From assembly GCA_963556695.1 (NCBI GenBank), contig CAUWAG010000006.1, forward strand, positions 4,526,001-4,590,000: DNA of 64,000 bases, given 5' to 3'. Each line of letters starts with the position of its first letter. Within the stretch, counting starts at the first letter, position 1. The notes under the pieces were generated by a model. That model did no database searches and was not told the DNA's origin. It was given only the letters and a program-made list of their open reading frames with translations. Positions 45,928 through 56,625 of the stretch are shown here, one piece after another. A program made the translations under genes and the position numbers. This stretch comes from Anthostomella pinea (Eukaryota > Ascomycota > Sordariomycetes > Xylariales > Xylariaceae).

Positions 45928-46999
45928 TCAGACAGTAACGGCACAAGCAGGTGACCTCACGCTGTAGTATAAAGCCTGGCCGGCACTTTGTGTATGTCCT
46001 GCAAGAACGTAGGTGCCGTAGCATCGAACTCGGACCTCGTCCAACCATTCTTCACGAATAACAAGCCGCAATGGTTGTCTGAAGTACGCAGTATTAGTGA
46101 TTTAGAAGGAGCACAGACGCGACAGTTTGTGTGCCTATTCAGATCATGCGCAGCGCGGGGTGATAAAAACACACCGAAATACTTGGATAATATCTCATTC
46201 ATCAAGGCCTGTTGGTCTCTCAGCTTATCATCCTTTGCCCAATTACCAAGCGGTAGGATCTCGCTCCGTTGCACGATCTTCTCGAAACCAGCTTCAAGTA
46301 ACCAGCCGGGAGCGTGAGGCGTGGGGTCGAACTCCATGCCTACTTTCTTGCTGAGGTCGCGCCAAGTCCTCAGAAAGTCAGGGCATATCTCGGCCTCCTG
46401 AAACTTGCGATCAAAATCGCTAATTTGGATAGCTATCTCAGCCAGCTCGAACAGCCCGCCGGGTTTCAGCTTGTCGTAAGCTTGCTTCAACAAGCCCGGC
46501 CAGTTTCGTACGCCTCCAGCGATGCTCCGTGCATGGACAAGGTCTAGAGATGCCGGAGGACAAGGCCACGGGTTTTCGAGGTTATCGATGACGAATTCGA
46601 CGTTGGGTGGTACAGCATTGGTCCTTTGTATGGGCGATGCATCGATGCCCGTGATTTTGGCCTGGGGGTAACGTGCAGCCATCTCGAAGGGCCAGACGCC
46701 AGTGCCACTGCCCAAGTCCAGGATTCGCTCGATCTCCAGTGGAAGTCTGGTGGCTGTCAAGTCACCGTTCAAACAGCGTCTGAAAAGTCGGTGCTGGATC
46801 TCCATACGGCGTTGTTCGTCCTCGTCAAACGGCAGGAATATCTCGCCCGAGTGATGGTACCGGTGGCCAAAAGCCTCAATGTACTTGTCACTCGCATCAT
46901 CACTGCCGTCGTCGGCCAAAGCAGACTCTTGCTGGCATATATGATTAGCAGACGCTCTCCCGGGAAGTAGTCAGAACTCACGTTTTGCGGAGGATCCAT
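45928..46999 (-). CDS. LaeA-like SAM-dependent methyltransferase
   Basis: Exons 46999-46982 and 46931-46135 are clear; a third, 46078-45928, is proposed. Total 321 residues: MDPPQN|QESALADDGSDDASDKYIE..., motif I ILDLGSGTGVWPFEMA, acidic loop ITGIDASPIQ, FVIDNLENPWPC, LDLVHARSIAGGVRNW, LKPGGLFELAE. These fit the LaeA/TAM-domain class of regulators or natural-product methyltransferases. Without a third intron the frame ends at 45957 in a non-family tail. Removing 46134-46079 (56 nt, GC donor AG|GCACAC, branch-like CACTAAT, acceptor TTCAG) gives SPRAAHDLNRQPLRLVIREEW and VRCYGTYVLAGHTQ, as expected for the family. A frameshift is the alternative. Confidence 0.75.
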
Positions 47000-48931
47000 C
47001 GTCGTAGCAAGCTGACCTGTGCGAGGCCAAAGGACTGACGATGATGATTAGTGTACGGCGAGATGCTTCCGGCTCATATACTTCTTTCAGGTGCTCTGCG
47101 GTGCTGACACCTCCAGCTCATGGCGCGATCGGCTGCACTTCTATTTGTTGCAGGAATGCTACACCAGGGCAAGTCGTGTGGGCGGTGGGGTGGGTGGGAT
47201 ACCGAGCACTCAGTCGGTACTTCTGCGCGCAATTGTCGGACTTGTGGGCGGATCTGGAGGCAGCCGGGCTTGATGGAGCATGGAGCTTCGGCAGTCGCGA
47301 TTCAAGCCCGAAGTGGATTGACGATCCATGTTTTGATTCTTGACCTCTACCTAGTAAGTACATGTAGCTGATTCGGCCAGCCAGTCGGTCAGTCGGTCAG
47401 TCGGTCAGTCGGTCAGTCGGCCAGTGTCGGTCAGACTTCAGTCAGTCGGTCGTCCTTTGGCTCCTGCCATGATCCATGAGCCGCTTACCATTCAGCCATT
47501 GAGAGCATTATTAAAAAGCCGCAGTGGCAGTTTGAGAGGGCCCTGATTCCCGAACCTCAACTTCTGTGATTGGCGCTGGCTCGTAGCAGATAATGGACCG
47601 TTAGCTGCGCCGCGACGAGATGTGCAGTTATTACCTAGGTAGGTTGCAGATGCAGTCGCGGTTGCACTCATGAAGCTTGCGTGTCCGCTCGGGCTGCGTC
47701 CGCGCCTGGGCGCTGGCGGCTGCCTGCAAGCCACTCTGTCACTCTAGCCTCTGGGGAAGCGGAAAGTGGACGCCTACAGTCTCTACTGGATGGACTTTTA
47801 ATTGTTCAAGCAGCCGGGCAGGAACCCGCGATGTCATCTGTCAGACTGTCAGATGTTGGTTGGTCGTCCTACTCCTGATAAATCCCGACCCCTAACGGGA
47901 TCCGGCCAAGCAGCCGAGCTAGCCCGGCTTCAATGTCGCTGAAGGGCTCGTACTCGCGTCTGTTGGCCCTCGTGGCGGGTGGAGAGTATGCACAGTTATG
48001 GATCGACCTCGTGAAGAAGCTTGGAAGTTGCCAAGTTGGAAGAGTCAAGAGTCAAGACCGCCCTGAAATACCGGGGCAGCTCGTCGGAGTCGTCGCTAGT
48101 TGCATCTTGTAAAGTCGATAGAAGGTAGTTATCGGCATCCAATGTTGCCGAGCTGCAAGTAGTACGTACTAAATACTAGCTGTCACACATATGTACTGTA
48201 CTACCTTACTACACTTATCACTTGTACCCCTATTATCATACGAGGCAAGTCCGAAGCATTATACATCATCCCGGAATACAGCACATGATACTAATAAGGT
48301 ACCATCGCAGGCATGGACAGCAATTGGTCCCGAGCACGGAAGTTCCCCGATGGTGGTTCGGACGGAGTTGTCCCCGATCGTCAGCTACTACGTACATACT
48401 GCAATTAGGTATTAATGAATACGGCATAAACGGTCAGAACCACATTTCACTAAGTCTGGGCGGGTCCTCCTTCCACAGCTGGAGGTCCCGTACAGCACAC
48501 GGTCATGTCACGATATATCTGCATGGGAGAATAGGCCGGGGGCCGCGGGGACCACCTGCAGCCCGCCATCTCCTGCGCCGCAAGACAACCGCAAGACAAG
48601 GCCAGGCCAGTGGTAAAAATAACCAACCTGGAAGTTCCATACCTTAGACGAGGTTGCTGCTTATCATGAGCCATGCACCGTGAAATCCTTCCTTTCAAGG
48701 CCTGTTTCGTTTGGAAATTGGACATGTCAGCACTAAGCACCAACAAGGCGCGGGAAAGGCAAGGGAGGGTCAGTATATGTACAGGCTGAACTGCTGATTT
48801 CATGCGACTGCTATTTCCACTGAGCAACAACCACAAAGCAACGCTTCACCCTCGTGCTTCGGGTTTCAATCAGACTCAAGGCGTTCGAGGTAGCCCAGGT
48901 ACTGCCAACTGCGTCAGCTCAGCGGTCAACG
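47000..48931. promoter_or_regulatory. Divergent intergenic region, methyltransferase / monooxygenase
   Basis: 1932 bp with no supported gene; small ORFs on both strands lack family features. It includes a short GGTCAGTC repeat (listed). Confidence 0.35.
47381..47451. repeat. 8-bp tandem repeat (AGTCGGTC)n
   Basis: About five perfect units from 47383, then degenerate copies to 47451. Confidence 0.9.
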
Positions 48932-51093
48932 ATGGGCTCGGAAGGCAAGAAAAGGGTGGCCATTGTGGGCGGAGGTATGTTTGGCCCCCCTGCCCCCCAC
49001 TTTCTCATGTTGCATCCCGACCTTCTAGAAGAGAAAAGGCCGCGAGGTTCGATGTTCGATGCGTCGATCCTGCAGGCAATATCGGTGCTGCAGCACAATC
49101 ACACATGGGCTGCAGCTTGCGTGATGCAACATGGCATGGCGGTCAGTAATAGCCCGCAGCAGCCTCGGTAGCCTAACGAATGACCGCGACCAGGAATCAG
49201 CGGCTTGGCTTCGCTCAAGGAATGTCGCGCAGCAGGTTTCGAAGCCGACATTCTCGAAGCGCGCGGCGAGATTGGTGGGCAATGGGCCTATCAACCCATC
49301 TCGCCGCACACGAAGGACCAGGGCCCCATCTACTCGTCCATTTACGACGGCGTCGTGCTCAACAGCTGCCGTGACACTTCCGGGTTCACCGACTTCCCGA
49401 TCGACCCGGCCCGGTATGGCGACTACTTCGGTCACCGCCAGATGTTGCAGTACATCAAGGAGTATGCAGACCACTTCGGCCTGAAGGAACATGTCCGCCT
49501 ACGGACCAAGGTCATTGGCTGTGTGCAGACCGAAGACCAGAGATGGCGTGTCACACTCCAACAGGAAGGCAAAGAGGTGGAAGAGAAGGTGTATGATGCC
49601 GTCTTCGCCGCTTCCGGCGCTTTGATCAAGCCCATGGTGCCCGACTTCAAGGGGATGGAGTCGTTCAAGGGCGAGTGCTTCCACAGCCAGTCTTACCGCA
49701 CACCGGGCCGATTTGAAGGCACGCGGGTGGCCCTTATCGGTCTTGGATCGGGTGCTGTCGACCTTTCAAGTGAGCTTGCTCCGGGCTGCAAGGAAGTCCA
49801 TGTCGTTACGAGAAAGGGTGGTTGGATATTACCTCGTTATGTGCTCGGGAAGCCTACCGAAGCATGGGACAGTAAGTACAGTACCTATACACTCAGCCCT
49901 CATAAGTCTCCGTACGCGCCATGTCCATGAGACTCCTCACACCCGTGAAAATATCGAGATACTGGAATAAGCACACAGGAATAAGCAGGTCTGATATTGT
50001 ACGCTGCTTTTGATGCTTATCCCAGTCTGCTTATTCCAATTACGACAAAAATACCGTTGTTTGCTAGATGCGTGGTGTACGGAGACTTATGAGGGTTCAG
50101 TGTAGCAGTGTAGCAGTGCAGCAGTGGGCGTATGCGTAACTAATCACCCTCTTTCCAGACCGAGCGACGCAGGTCTGGGTGCCGCTGTCGGTTTCCCAGT
50201 GGCTCCAGACGGTGTTGCTGAACACGGTTCAGGGCAAACACCCCGAGGAGCTGCAGCCGGACCACCGCATCATGGAACAGAACCCGACCATCAGGAGCGA
50301 ATTCCTCGAACGCGTCCGCACCGGGGCTATCCAGGCGCATCGAGCTGAGATCGACTCATTCACGGAAACAGGACTGAAGCTCAGCAACGGCACCCACTTG
50401 GACGTCGACGTCGTCATCTGCTGCACCGGCTATCATCATTCTCTGCCGTACCTGCCCACGGATGTCATCAGCTCCCCGGCGACGCCGCCACACTCGGTTG
50501 ATCTGTGGAAGATGATGGTGCCCCTCAAGCAGAGGAGCCTGTTCGTCATGGGCTTCCTCGAGCTGGCCGGGCCCGCGGCGCCGGCGTTGGAAGCCCAAGC
50601 CCGCCTGGCCGTCGCCGCACTGGAGGGGCGCGTCAAGATCCCGGAAAGCCAGCAGATGGAAAAGGAAATCAGGACGTTTCAGGCCTGGCAGGCCAAGACG
50701 TTTGTGCGTTCGCCGCGGCACTCGCTCACCGACCACTACGTGCGCTACGTCGACAGTGTGTTGGCTCCCCTGGGCGCAAACCCGACGATGGGGAGGCTCC
50801 TGCAACAAGTGTTCAGCAGTGGGGATCCATGGAAGGCGCTCAAGACGCTGAACGCCGTCTACTTCGGCATCACCAGCAGTGCGCAGTGGCGACTCTGTGG
50901 ACACGGCAAAGACGAGATGCTGGCTCGTGAAACTGTGCTCCGCATCGCGGATGGCAAGGAGACACTGAGCCAGGAGGAGGTCAAGTTGCTGAGCAAGACA
51001 GGAACACATACAAAAACACATACAGGAACACATACAGGAACACCGACAGGAGCACCCGATAAACTTGACTCTGAGTCATCGCACAGTCCTTAA
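48932..51093 (+). CDS. Flavin-containing monooxygenase (FMO, class B)
   Basis: Exons 48932-48974, 49194-49871 and 50159-51093 give 551 residues. The FAD Rossmann motif VAIVGGGISGLASLKE is split by intron 1. EARGEIGGQWAY follows, then the FMO signature FKGECFHSQSYR, the NADPH motif VALIGLGSGAVDLSSEL, and the late ICCTGYHHSLPYL. Such enzymes oxygenate N or S centres or do Baeyer-Villiger-type chemistry using NADPH and O2 (family knowledge); the substrate is unknown. Intron 2 (287 nt) contains a full MITE; intron 1 is also long (219 nt). The C-terminus carries a Thr-rich 12-bp-unit repeat (GTHTGTHTGTPTG at about 51000-51055) that looks like a recent coding minisatellite. Confidence 0.92.
49897..50095. 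mobile_element. Full MITE inside intron 2 of the monooxygenase
   Basis: The 199-bp element has perfect 19-bp terminal inverted repeats CCCTCATAAGTCTCCGTAC / its reverse complement. An inner pair, TGGAATAAGCA ... TGCTTATTCCA, surrounds the centre. The flanks CTCAG and TTCAG could be a 5-bp target duplication with one mismatch. It contains no ORF of note. Confidence 0.85.
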
Positions 51094-51306
51094 CCAAGGT
51101 TCTCTTTCACGGCATTTGCTGTTTACGGAATAATCACACTGAATAAGCGTTCAAGGCGGCTTATCAGCACATAACTCCTCATTTGAAGTTCGAGGGCTCG
51201 ATCCAGACTTTGCTTTCCCATTTGTATCCTACTGTCTTTTAAATACCCTCCCTAAGTCGCGTAACAATATATCCAAAAAGTGTAGATCCAACAAATAGCT
51301 CGCCTA

Positions 51307-53734
51307 CTAGTCCACGACCTTCATGTACTGGTTAGCAAGGAAGAACGGGCTCTTCTGAACAGCTTCACGCTTTTGCACAGAGTCCAGCCGCTTCGTTAGG
51401 AGCGTGTATCGTGGCTTGCTGAACAGTCCTGGCCGGGACAGGCCTTTCTTGGTCGTGTTGGCCGCATAGTCGATGCTGCCATACGCACAATCGCCCCCCT
51501 TGAAGGCAGCACTCGCCGCAGCCTTCCACAGCGCCGTCGCCGACTCATGGATCGCCACCGTCCACCACAGCCGGCAATCGGAGTACTCGGCCACAAACTG
51601 CGCCGGCGTCCCGTCGTCGATGTGCGCCCGCAGGATCTCGTCCTTGACGTTCAGACTCGCGGCCGTGCTGCGATCGACGACGTAGTCGGTGTAGTTGCTC
51701 AGGACCTCGACGAGCGCCGCGTCGTCCGTGTACGCCAGCGCCAGGTCGGCCGCGGACTTGACGTCCACGTACCCGTAGCTCTGCGAGCCCTTGACGCCGC
51801 CGACGCCCTGGATGAGGCCGGCCTTTGAGGGTCGGCCGCCCATGGCGATGCTCTGGACGCCGGCCTCCTTGGCGAACTGCGAGAACAGCGTGCACGTCGA
51901 CGCGCAGTACCCGTCGAGGAGCAAGACAATATTCTCGGGGCCGCCGAAGGGGCGCGTGAAGTTGGCGCGGCTGCGGTAGCCCGTGATGTCGGTGCCGAAC
52001 CCAAAGGTGGCGTTGATGGTGTTGAGCGGGTCGTTGAAGTCCCACTGCATCAGGTTGGTGTAGTTGTCCCCGAGGTGCTGCACCGGGCCGAACTTGTCCT
52101 CGTACGAGGTGAAGTGCTCGTTTGTGATGTTGAGGTCGTACCGCCAGTTGTAGACCGATTCGTACATGAGGATGGTGTCGACAGAGGCGGTGTCGGCGTC
52201 AAAGTCGGCGGTGTTCGATGAATACACGTCGGAAACGGCTAGGAAGCCGTCGCTGTCCCTCCATCGGCCGAGGCCTTCTTGGACAAAGTCTGGGAACAGT
52301 TGCCTGAAAAGATCGTATCCCGAAAAGACTGTAGATCTCGGTAATCAGCAGATAGTTCTTCAGCAAAGGTAGGGGTTCGAGGTTTCGCATGTCATTCGGC
52401 CACCCGTACCAACATCAACCCCCCTGTAAGGTGAACACGATGGGATGGGGAATTGATAAAAGGGGGTCTGGGTATGACTTACTGTATCCACCACCGTTCG
52501 CCTGTACATCAACAACCAGCTTCGTCTTTCCAGCTGTAACACAGGCGGCAAAGAAGTCCTGTGCAACGTGCTGAAACTCGACTGGGTCGTCGGGAGAGAA
52601 CGACAGCATGGCAATGACAGCCACATCCTCGAAGCCGGGCTCATCTACAAAGTAGCCGGAGATGATACCATCGCTGGAGATGATGACCGGCTCGGGGTAG
52701 CCTTCCACGGTAGCTGTAGCCGCTGCCGCCGTGGCCGTAGCCGTTGCGGTGGTCGCTGAAGTCAGCGGGGCATTGCTGGCCGCGCCGGGGCAGAACTTGG
52801 TGAAGAAGGATGGACCATCGACCACACCGGTCCAGGACCCCTTCAGTCTGGCAAGGTTGGACACTTCCAAGGATGTTCCATTCTCGAACGTGAACGAGGT
52901 GACTTCACCGGGGTAGACATATCTAAAAGACCGTCAGCACTGTGTACTCATAGACGCAACGTTCTTGAGCCGGTTGTACCTCACACGCCCGCCCGACTGG
53001 AAGTATCCCAGGTTGGCAAGCTCAGCCGCAAACGCCTTGGTGAAGAACATGGAGTTGTAGGCCGCGTCGACGTCCTGGTTAGAAGTAACCTGCACAACCC
53101 AGTCCTGGATATAGGTAGCAGCGTCGACGCCATTGATCAACGTCACCACAGATGCCGTGTCCGGCGACGAGACGACGTCCTCGTACACCTTGATCACCGG
53201 AGCCGAGCCGGCCGGGCCCTCCTCACTGATCGAGATCAGAGCATAGGGCCTCGCCCATTCGATAGCGGCCGACAAGGCGTCAGGGTACACGACGAAGTGG
53301 CCGTCGTGGCCCTGACCGAAGAGCTTCTTGTACAAGTCGACTTGCCAGGCGTATTCGCTGGCGTACTCGCCGGCCTCGATGCCGGCTCTCACCTCGGCGA
53401 TCACCGCCCAGATGTCGTAACCTGGGTAGAAGTAGTCCTTCGGAGGGCTCTTCTTGAAGGCCGTGTCGGATTGCCACTCGATGTACGGCGCCATCTCGTC
53501 GATGAATTGGAGAGCGCCATCTTTGTCGATGGGGACCGAGTTGAGGCACTCGTACGCTATCGACGCCTCGACGGTTGGCGTCGCTGTTGCGTCTAGCTGC
53601 GCTGCCCAGGCTGAGCTCACGACGGCGCATGCCTCGGTGGGAGTACCCGTGGGTGTCGTGGTCGTGTTGTTCTGCGCGGCTACCAGGTCTACGATACCAG
53701 CGAGCGCGACAGCGCCAACAGCAGAGAACTTCAT
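51307..53734 (-). CDS. Secreted S41-family (tail-specific-protease-like) peptidase
   Basis: Exons 53734-52980, 52922-52483 and 52328-51307 give 738 residues. A signal peptide is evident (MKFSAVGAVALAGIVDLVAA|Q), followed by a Thr-rich stretch. The middle has an unusual Ala/Thr run (ATATATAAAATATVEG). The protease half includes KLVVDVQANGGGYI, DLFRQLFPDF and the nucleophile region LLLDGYCASTCTLFSQF, then GGRPSKAGLIQGVGGVKG. This matches the fungal S41/CPAF-like group that also contains UstP of ustiloxin-type clusters (family knowledge). Splice phases fit (AG/A giving VRYVYPG; A/TC giving GGGYIFSGYD). It is probably extracellular; no RiPP precursor or DUF3328 gene is nearby. Confidence 0.88.
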
Positions 53735-54841
53735 GGCTGCCGTATGGTGATGGTCCTGTCACTGAAGAGGAAAGGAGAGAAGACACCGGGAAAACATCAC
53801 GAATCTACGACGCGACGGCAGCTTTACTACAGCAGTACCCCGCGTAGGGCCAGGTCAACATTATCCTGTTTAGGTAGGTGAGTGGTATTGCTCTTATCTC
53901 CCTTTGATCGCATCATGTAGAGGTCGGGGTAACCTGCCAGGGCGTCGGGAGGGCGCATCGCGAGACGATACCGTATGCAGCAGTTCACCCGGAGAGCACG
54001 GTCTTGGCTTGTATAAGTCTTGCGCGTGTACCATACCTTTTAGCCAGTAACCACGCCATCTGATCTGGAGTACCGGTAGATTAATGACATCTTGGCCAGA
54101 ATCACACCCGAAAGAGACGTATAATGCCAAGATAAGATTGATTAGTTATGCGGGCATGCGGCTGCGGGCTTGGTGTTGCAATCTCGATCGTCCCTCTCCG
54201 GGACCTTTGACAAATCAATGGTCCGATGACTGTCGGGCTGCTGCAAGAGGGTGACCTGGACTTGGAACTTCTGCCTCGATTAATTATAATTCTAGCTCTA
54301 TTACCCTAACATTAGATTATATGCTCTCATAGGTGTGTGGGCTTCACCGTCCTTCACCGTGGAGATAACCGATCCGGACAGCTTTATCGTCGTACCAGGG
54401 TTCAGTACGATTTCTTTTCCGATGCTACTATACGCAGGGGGATTTGGGATTGGTGTCCGCTCGATTCAGGGGTCCATTTGTCGATCGCGCGGTCCCGGCC
54501 TGAAAGTATCCAAGCCAATCGAAGGTTCTTTGGAGTATTTGAAGCTCACCTCTGAGGCTCTGACTGCTCAGGTCAAGGATAAATTGGTCGAGCGTCTTCA
54601 AAGGCGACCACCGGGCGACGTGGCAGTCATGTCCTTGGTATGGATATATTCGTGACCGATGCGCAGCGGAAACGGCCTATTCACTGAGAAGGCGGTGATC
54701 GTCTTGGGCCGAAGTAGGAATTCTTGCGCACGATGCCGCTCAATCAAAGAGATTCACTGGACCGTGTACGTCTTGTGTATATTGCAGCGTACGGCCTGGA
54801 ATCGATGGATCTCAAACGCTGAAAACCCTCATAACACATGG
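53735..54841. other. Intergenic region
   Basis: 1107 bp between the S41 gene's start and the stop of the sterol-binding gene. A 106-codon plus-strand frame (54335-54655, GTG start) was noted but not supported. An AT-rich patch lies near 54270-54330. Confidence 0.35.
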
Positions 54842-56071
54842 TTACTCGGGATCTCTCTGCCCCGTGGGCTCCAACGAGTTATGATAGACCGGCGCGCCCT
54901 CAGACAGCAAAGCCTCTGCTCGCTCAACGCCGATGAACTTCCATACGCCTGCCGTCCGCTTCCGATCCGGCTTCTTGACCGCCTCGTCCGGAATGATTCC
55001 CGCCAAGAGGGCGTACTCCTGACTGTCATTGGAATGCTGGAAGAACACTCTGGGCCACTCGATGCCGTTTTGTTCTTCAGCTGCGCGGAAAGCTCTCTGC
55101 GCTTCCTCGAGCTTGTTCTTCTCGTCGCTGGTGGTGTGCATGTCTCCCGTATGGACGCCTTCGATGACCTTTTTCCAGGCTCTTCTCGACTCCCATGGAC
55201 TCTGGGCCTCGGCCGGCTTGACTTTCAACTCAGTGAAGGGTACCTCATCCACGTTGAATTCTTCGACCACGGCGCCGCTGGCACAGTCTTTGATGATAAG
55301 CCGTCCGTTCCACTGCCCGGTCACCTCGAACAGTTGCTTCCCACCATCTCTGATGTTCTTCAGATCGGCACGTACGCTGTTTTTGGTGCCGAAGCCCATT
55401 GTCTTCTTGCCTTGGAATTCGATCGTAGCAAGAAACCCCGAGCTTGATGAGATGTAAGATGTCCCCTCCAGTTCCGGATAGGGATGGCCTGTTACGAGAC
55501 CTTTGACGGCCACGGTCGGCAAAGTCATCAAATGTGACTCCCGGTGTGCCTCATCACGAATGATGGCGTGGCCGATCTGCTGCACCCTCACGCCGGCTGT
55601 AGGGCTGAAGGTGGTCTCCTGCGCGACATAACCCGACGACGAGACACCATGGGTCTTGTTGTAGAGGGTGCAAGCCGTCACGGGCGGGTGATGCGACACT
55701 TGCTCGGATATGAGCTGCGTCGTGCTGCCATCGCGGCCTTCGAATGTGCCCAGGAAGAGCTCGCCCAGAAAGGCGTTGAGCGGCTTCTTGGCCCCGCCGT
55801 CCGAGCCCTCTGAGGCGGCGGTGTATACATGCCTCTTTAGACTGCATAGGAAGTTCTTCAGGATCAGGAGTGCGCGCTCTGTGGGATCGTTCTCCTGTGC
55901 CGGTTGCAGGAATAGATCATGCCGCTCAGCCCATGATGCGGGAATCTCGGTGACTGACTTTGGCGACAGGACGAATGGTGGCGCGGTGATGTTCGATAGG
56001 TCGCCATTGACTGTTGTGAGATAAGACAGGAAGTCTTTCATCTGCGAGAGGTTGGACTGTGACTTGGTCAT
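54842..56071 (-). CDS. Oxysterol-binding protein, Kes1/Osh4 type
   Basis: A single exon of 409 residues. The N-terminal lid MKDFLSYLTTVNGDLSNI is followed by APPFVLSPKSVTEIP. The diagnostic OSBP fingerprint EQVSHHPPVTA lies near residue 125. KPLNAFLGELFLG precedes it and KGLVTGHPYPELEGTSYISSSSG follows, with the ending WKFIG. There is no PH domain, as in Osh4/Kes1, which exchanges sterol and PI4P between ER and Golgi membranes (family knowledge). The length is near that of the yeast protein (434). The start is the first ATG, with no better candidate. Confidence 0.93.
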   Translation of the reverse strand: MTKSQSNLSQMKDFLSYLTTVNGDLSNITAPPFVLSPKSVTEIPASWAERHDLFLQPAQENDPTERALLILKNFLCSLKRHVYTAASEGSDGGAKKPLNAFLGELFLGTFEGRDGSTTQLISEQVSHHPPVTACTLYNKTHGVSSSGYVAQETTFSPTAGVRVQQIGHAIIRDEAHRESHLMTLPTVAVKGLVTGHPYPELEGTSYISSSSGFLATIEFQGKKTMGFGTKNSVRADLKNIRDGGKQLFEVTGQWNGRLIIKDCASGAVVEEFNVDEVPFTELKVKPAEAQSPWESRRAWKKVIEGVHTGDMHTTSDEKNKLEEAQRAFRAAEEQNGIEWPRVFFQHSNDSQEYALLAGIIPDEAVKKPDRKRTAGVWKFIGVERAEALLSEGAPVYHNSLEPTGQRDPE

Positions 56072-56625
56072 CGCTGGTAGAGTTATTGCTGTTAGTGCCT
56101 AGGACTGTAGTGTGTTACCAAGTGGCCGCTGAGCGATACGAGGTTGAGGTTGAGTTATTGTCTTCGTCTTGGAATTGTACATTCCTGTCTCATTGGCGTA
56201 GGTGTACCAGCCAAGATCTAATACCTAACAAGCTTCCCTTAGTCGCGTCTGCGCATCATCAGAAAATGGATGACGTTGACTAACTTGTGGTCAGTCAACC
56301 AATAGCGGGGCATCCAGATCATCTACCCATACTCCCTTTGTAGTATGAACGATGGAATGTTTGTGGACCCCATCTGAGACTCACTCGAAGAAGCGTGTAG
56401 TAAATGCTACATGTAGAGTTGTTAAGGCTAATTTGGCTTGGGCGGCGTCGTCGATGAGAGAGCACGTTATTGAGAACATGGGACAGACAGACGCCTGGAC
56501 AACGGCACGAACGGATGTCTCGACAAAGGCACGGACAGACGCCTGGACGCCTACCTATGTATGTACAGGATGCTATAACAGATGACATTGCTATCTTAGT
56601 GGACTTTACTCAGAGGTCATCCATA
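56072..56625. other. Intergenic region
   Basis: 554 bp between two minus-strand genes. A short imperfect repeat around ACAGACGCCTGGAC (56487 and 56538) is present; otherwise promoter/3' sequence. Confidence 0.35.

Noticed and set aside
54335..54655. 106-codon frame upstream of the sterol-binding gene
   Set aside because: Starts at GTG, no recognisable family, no splice-supported extension.
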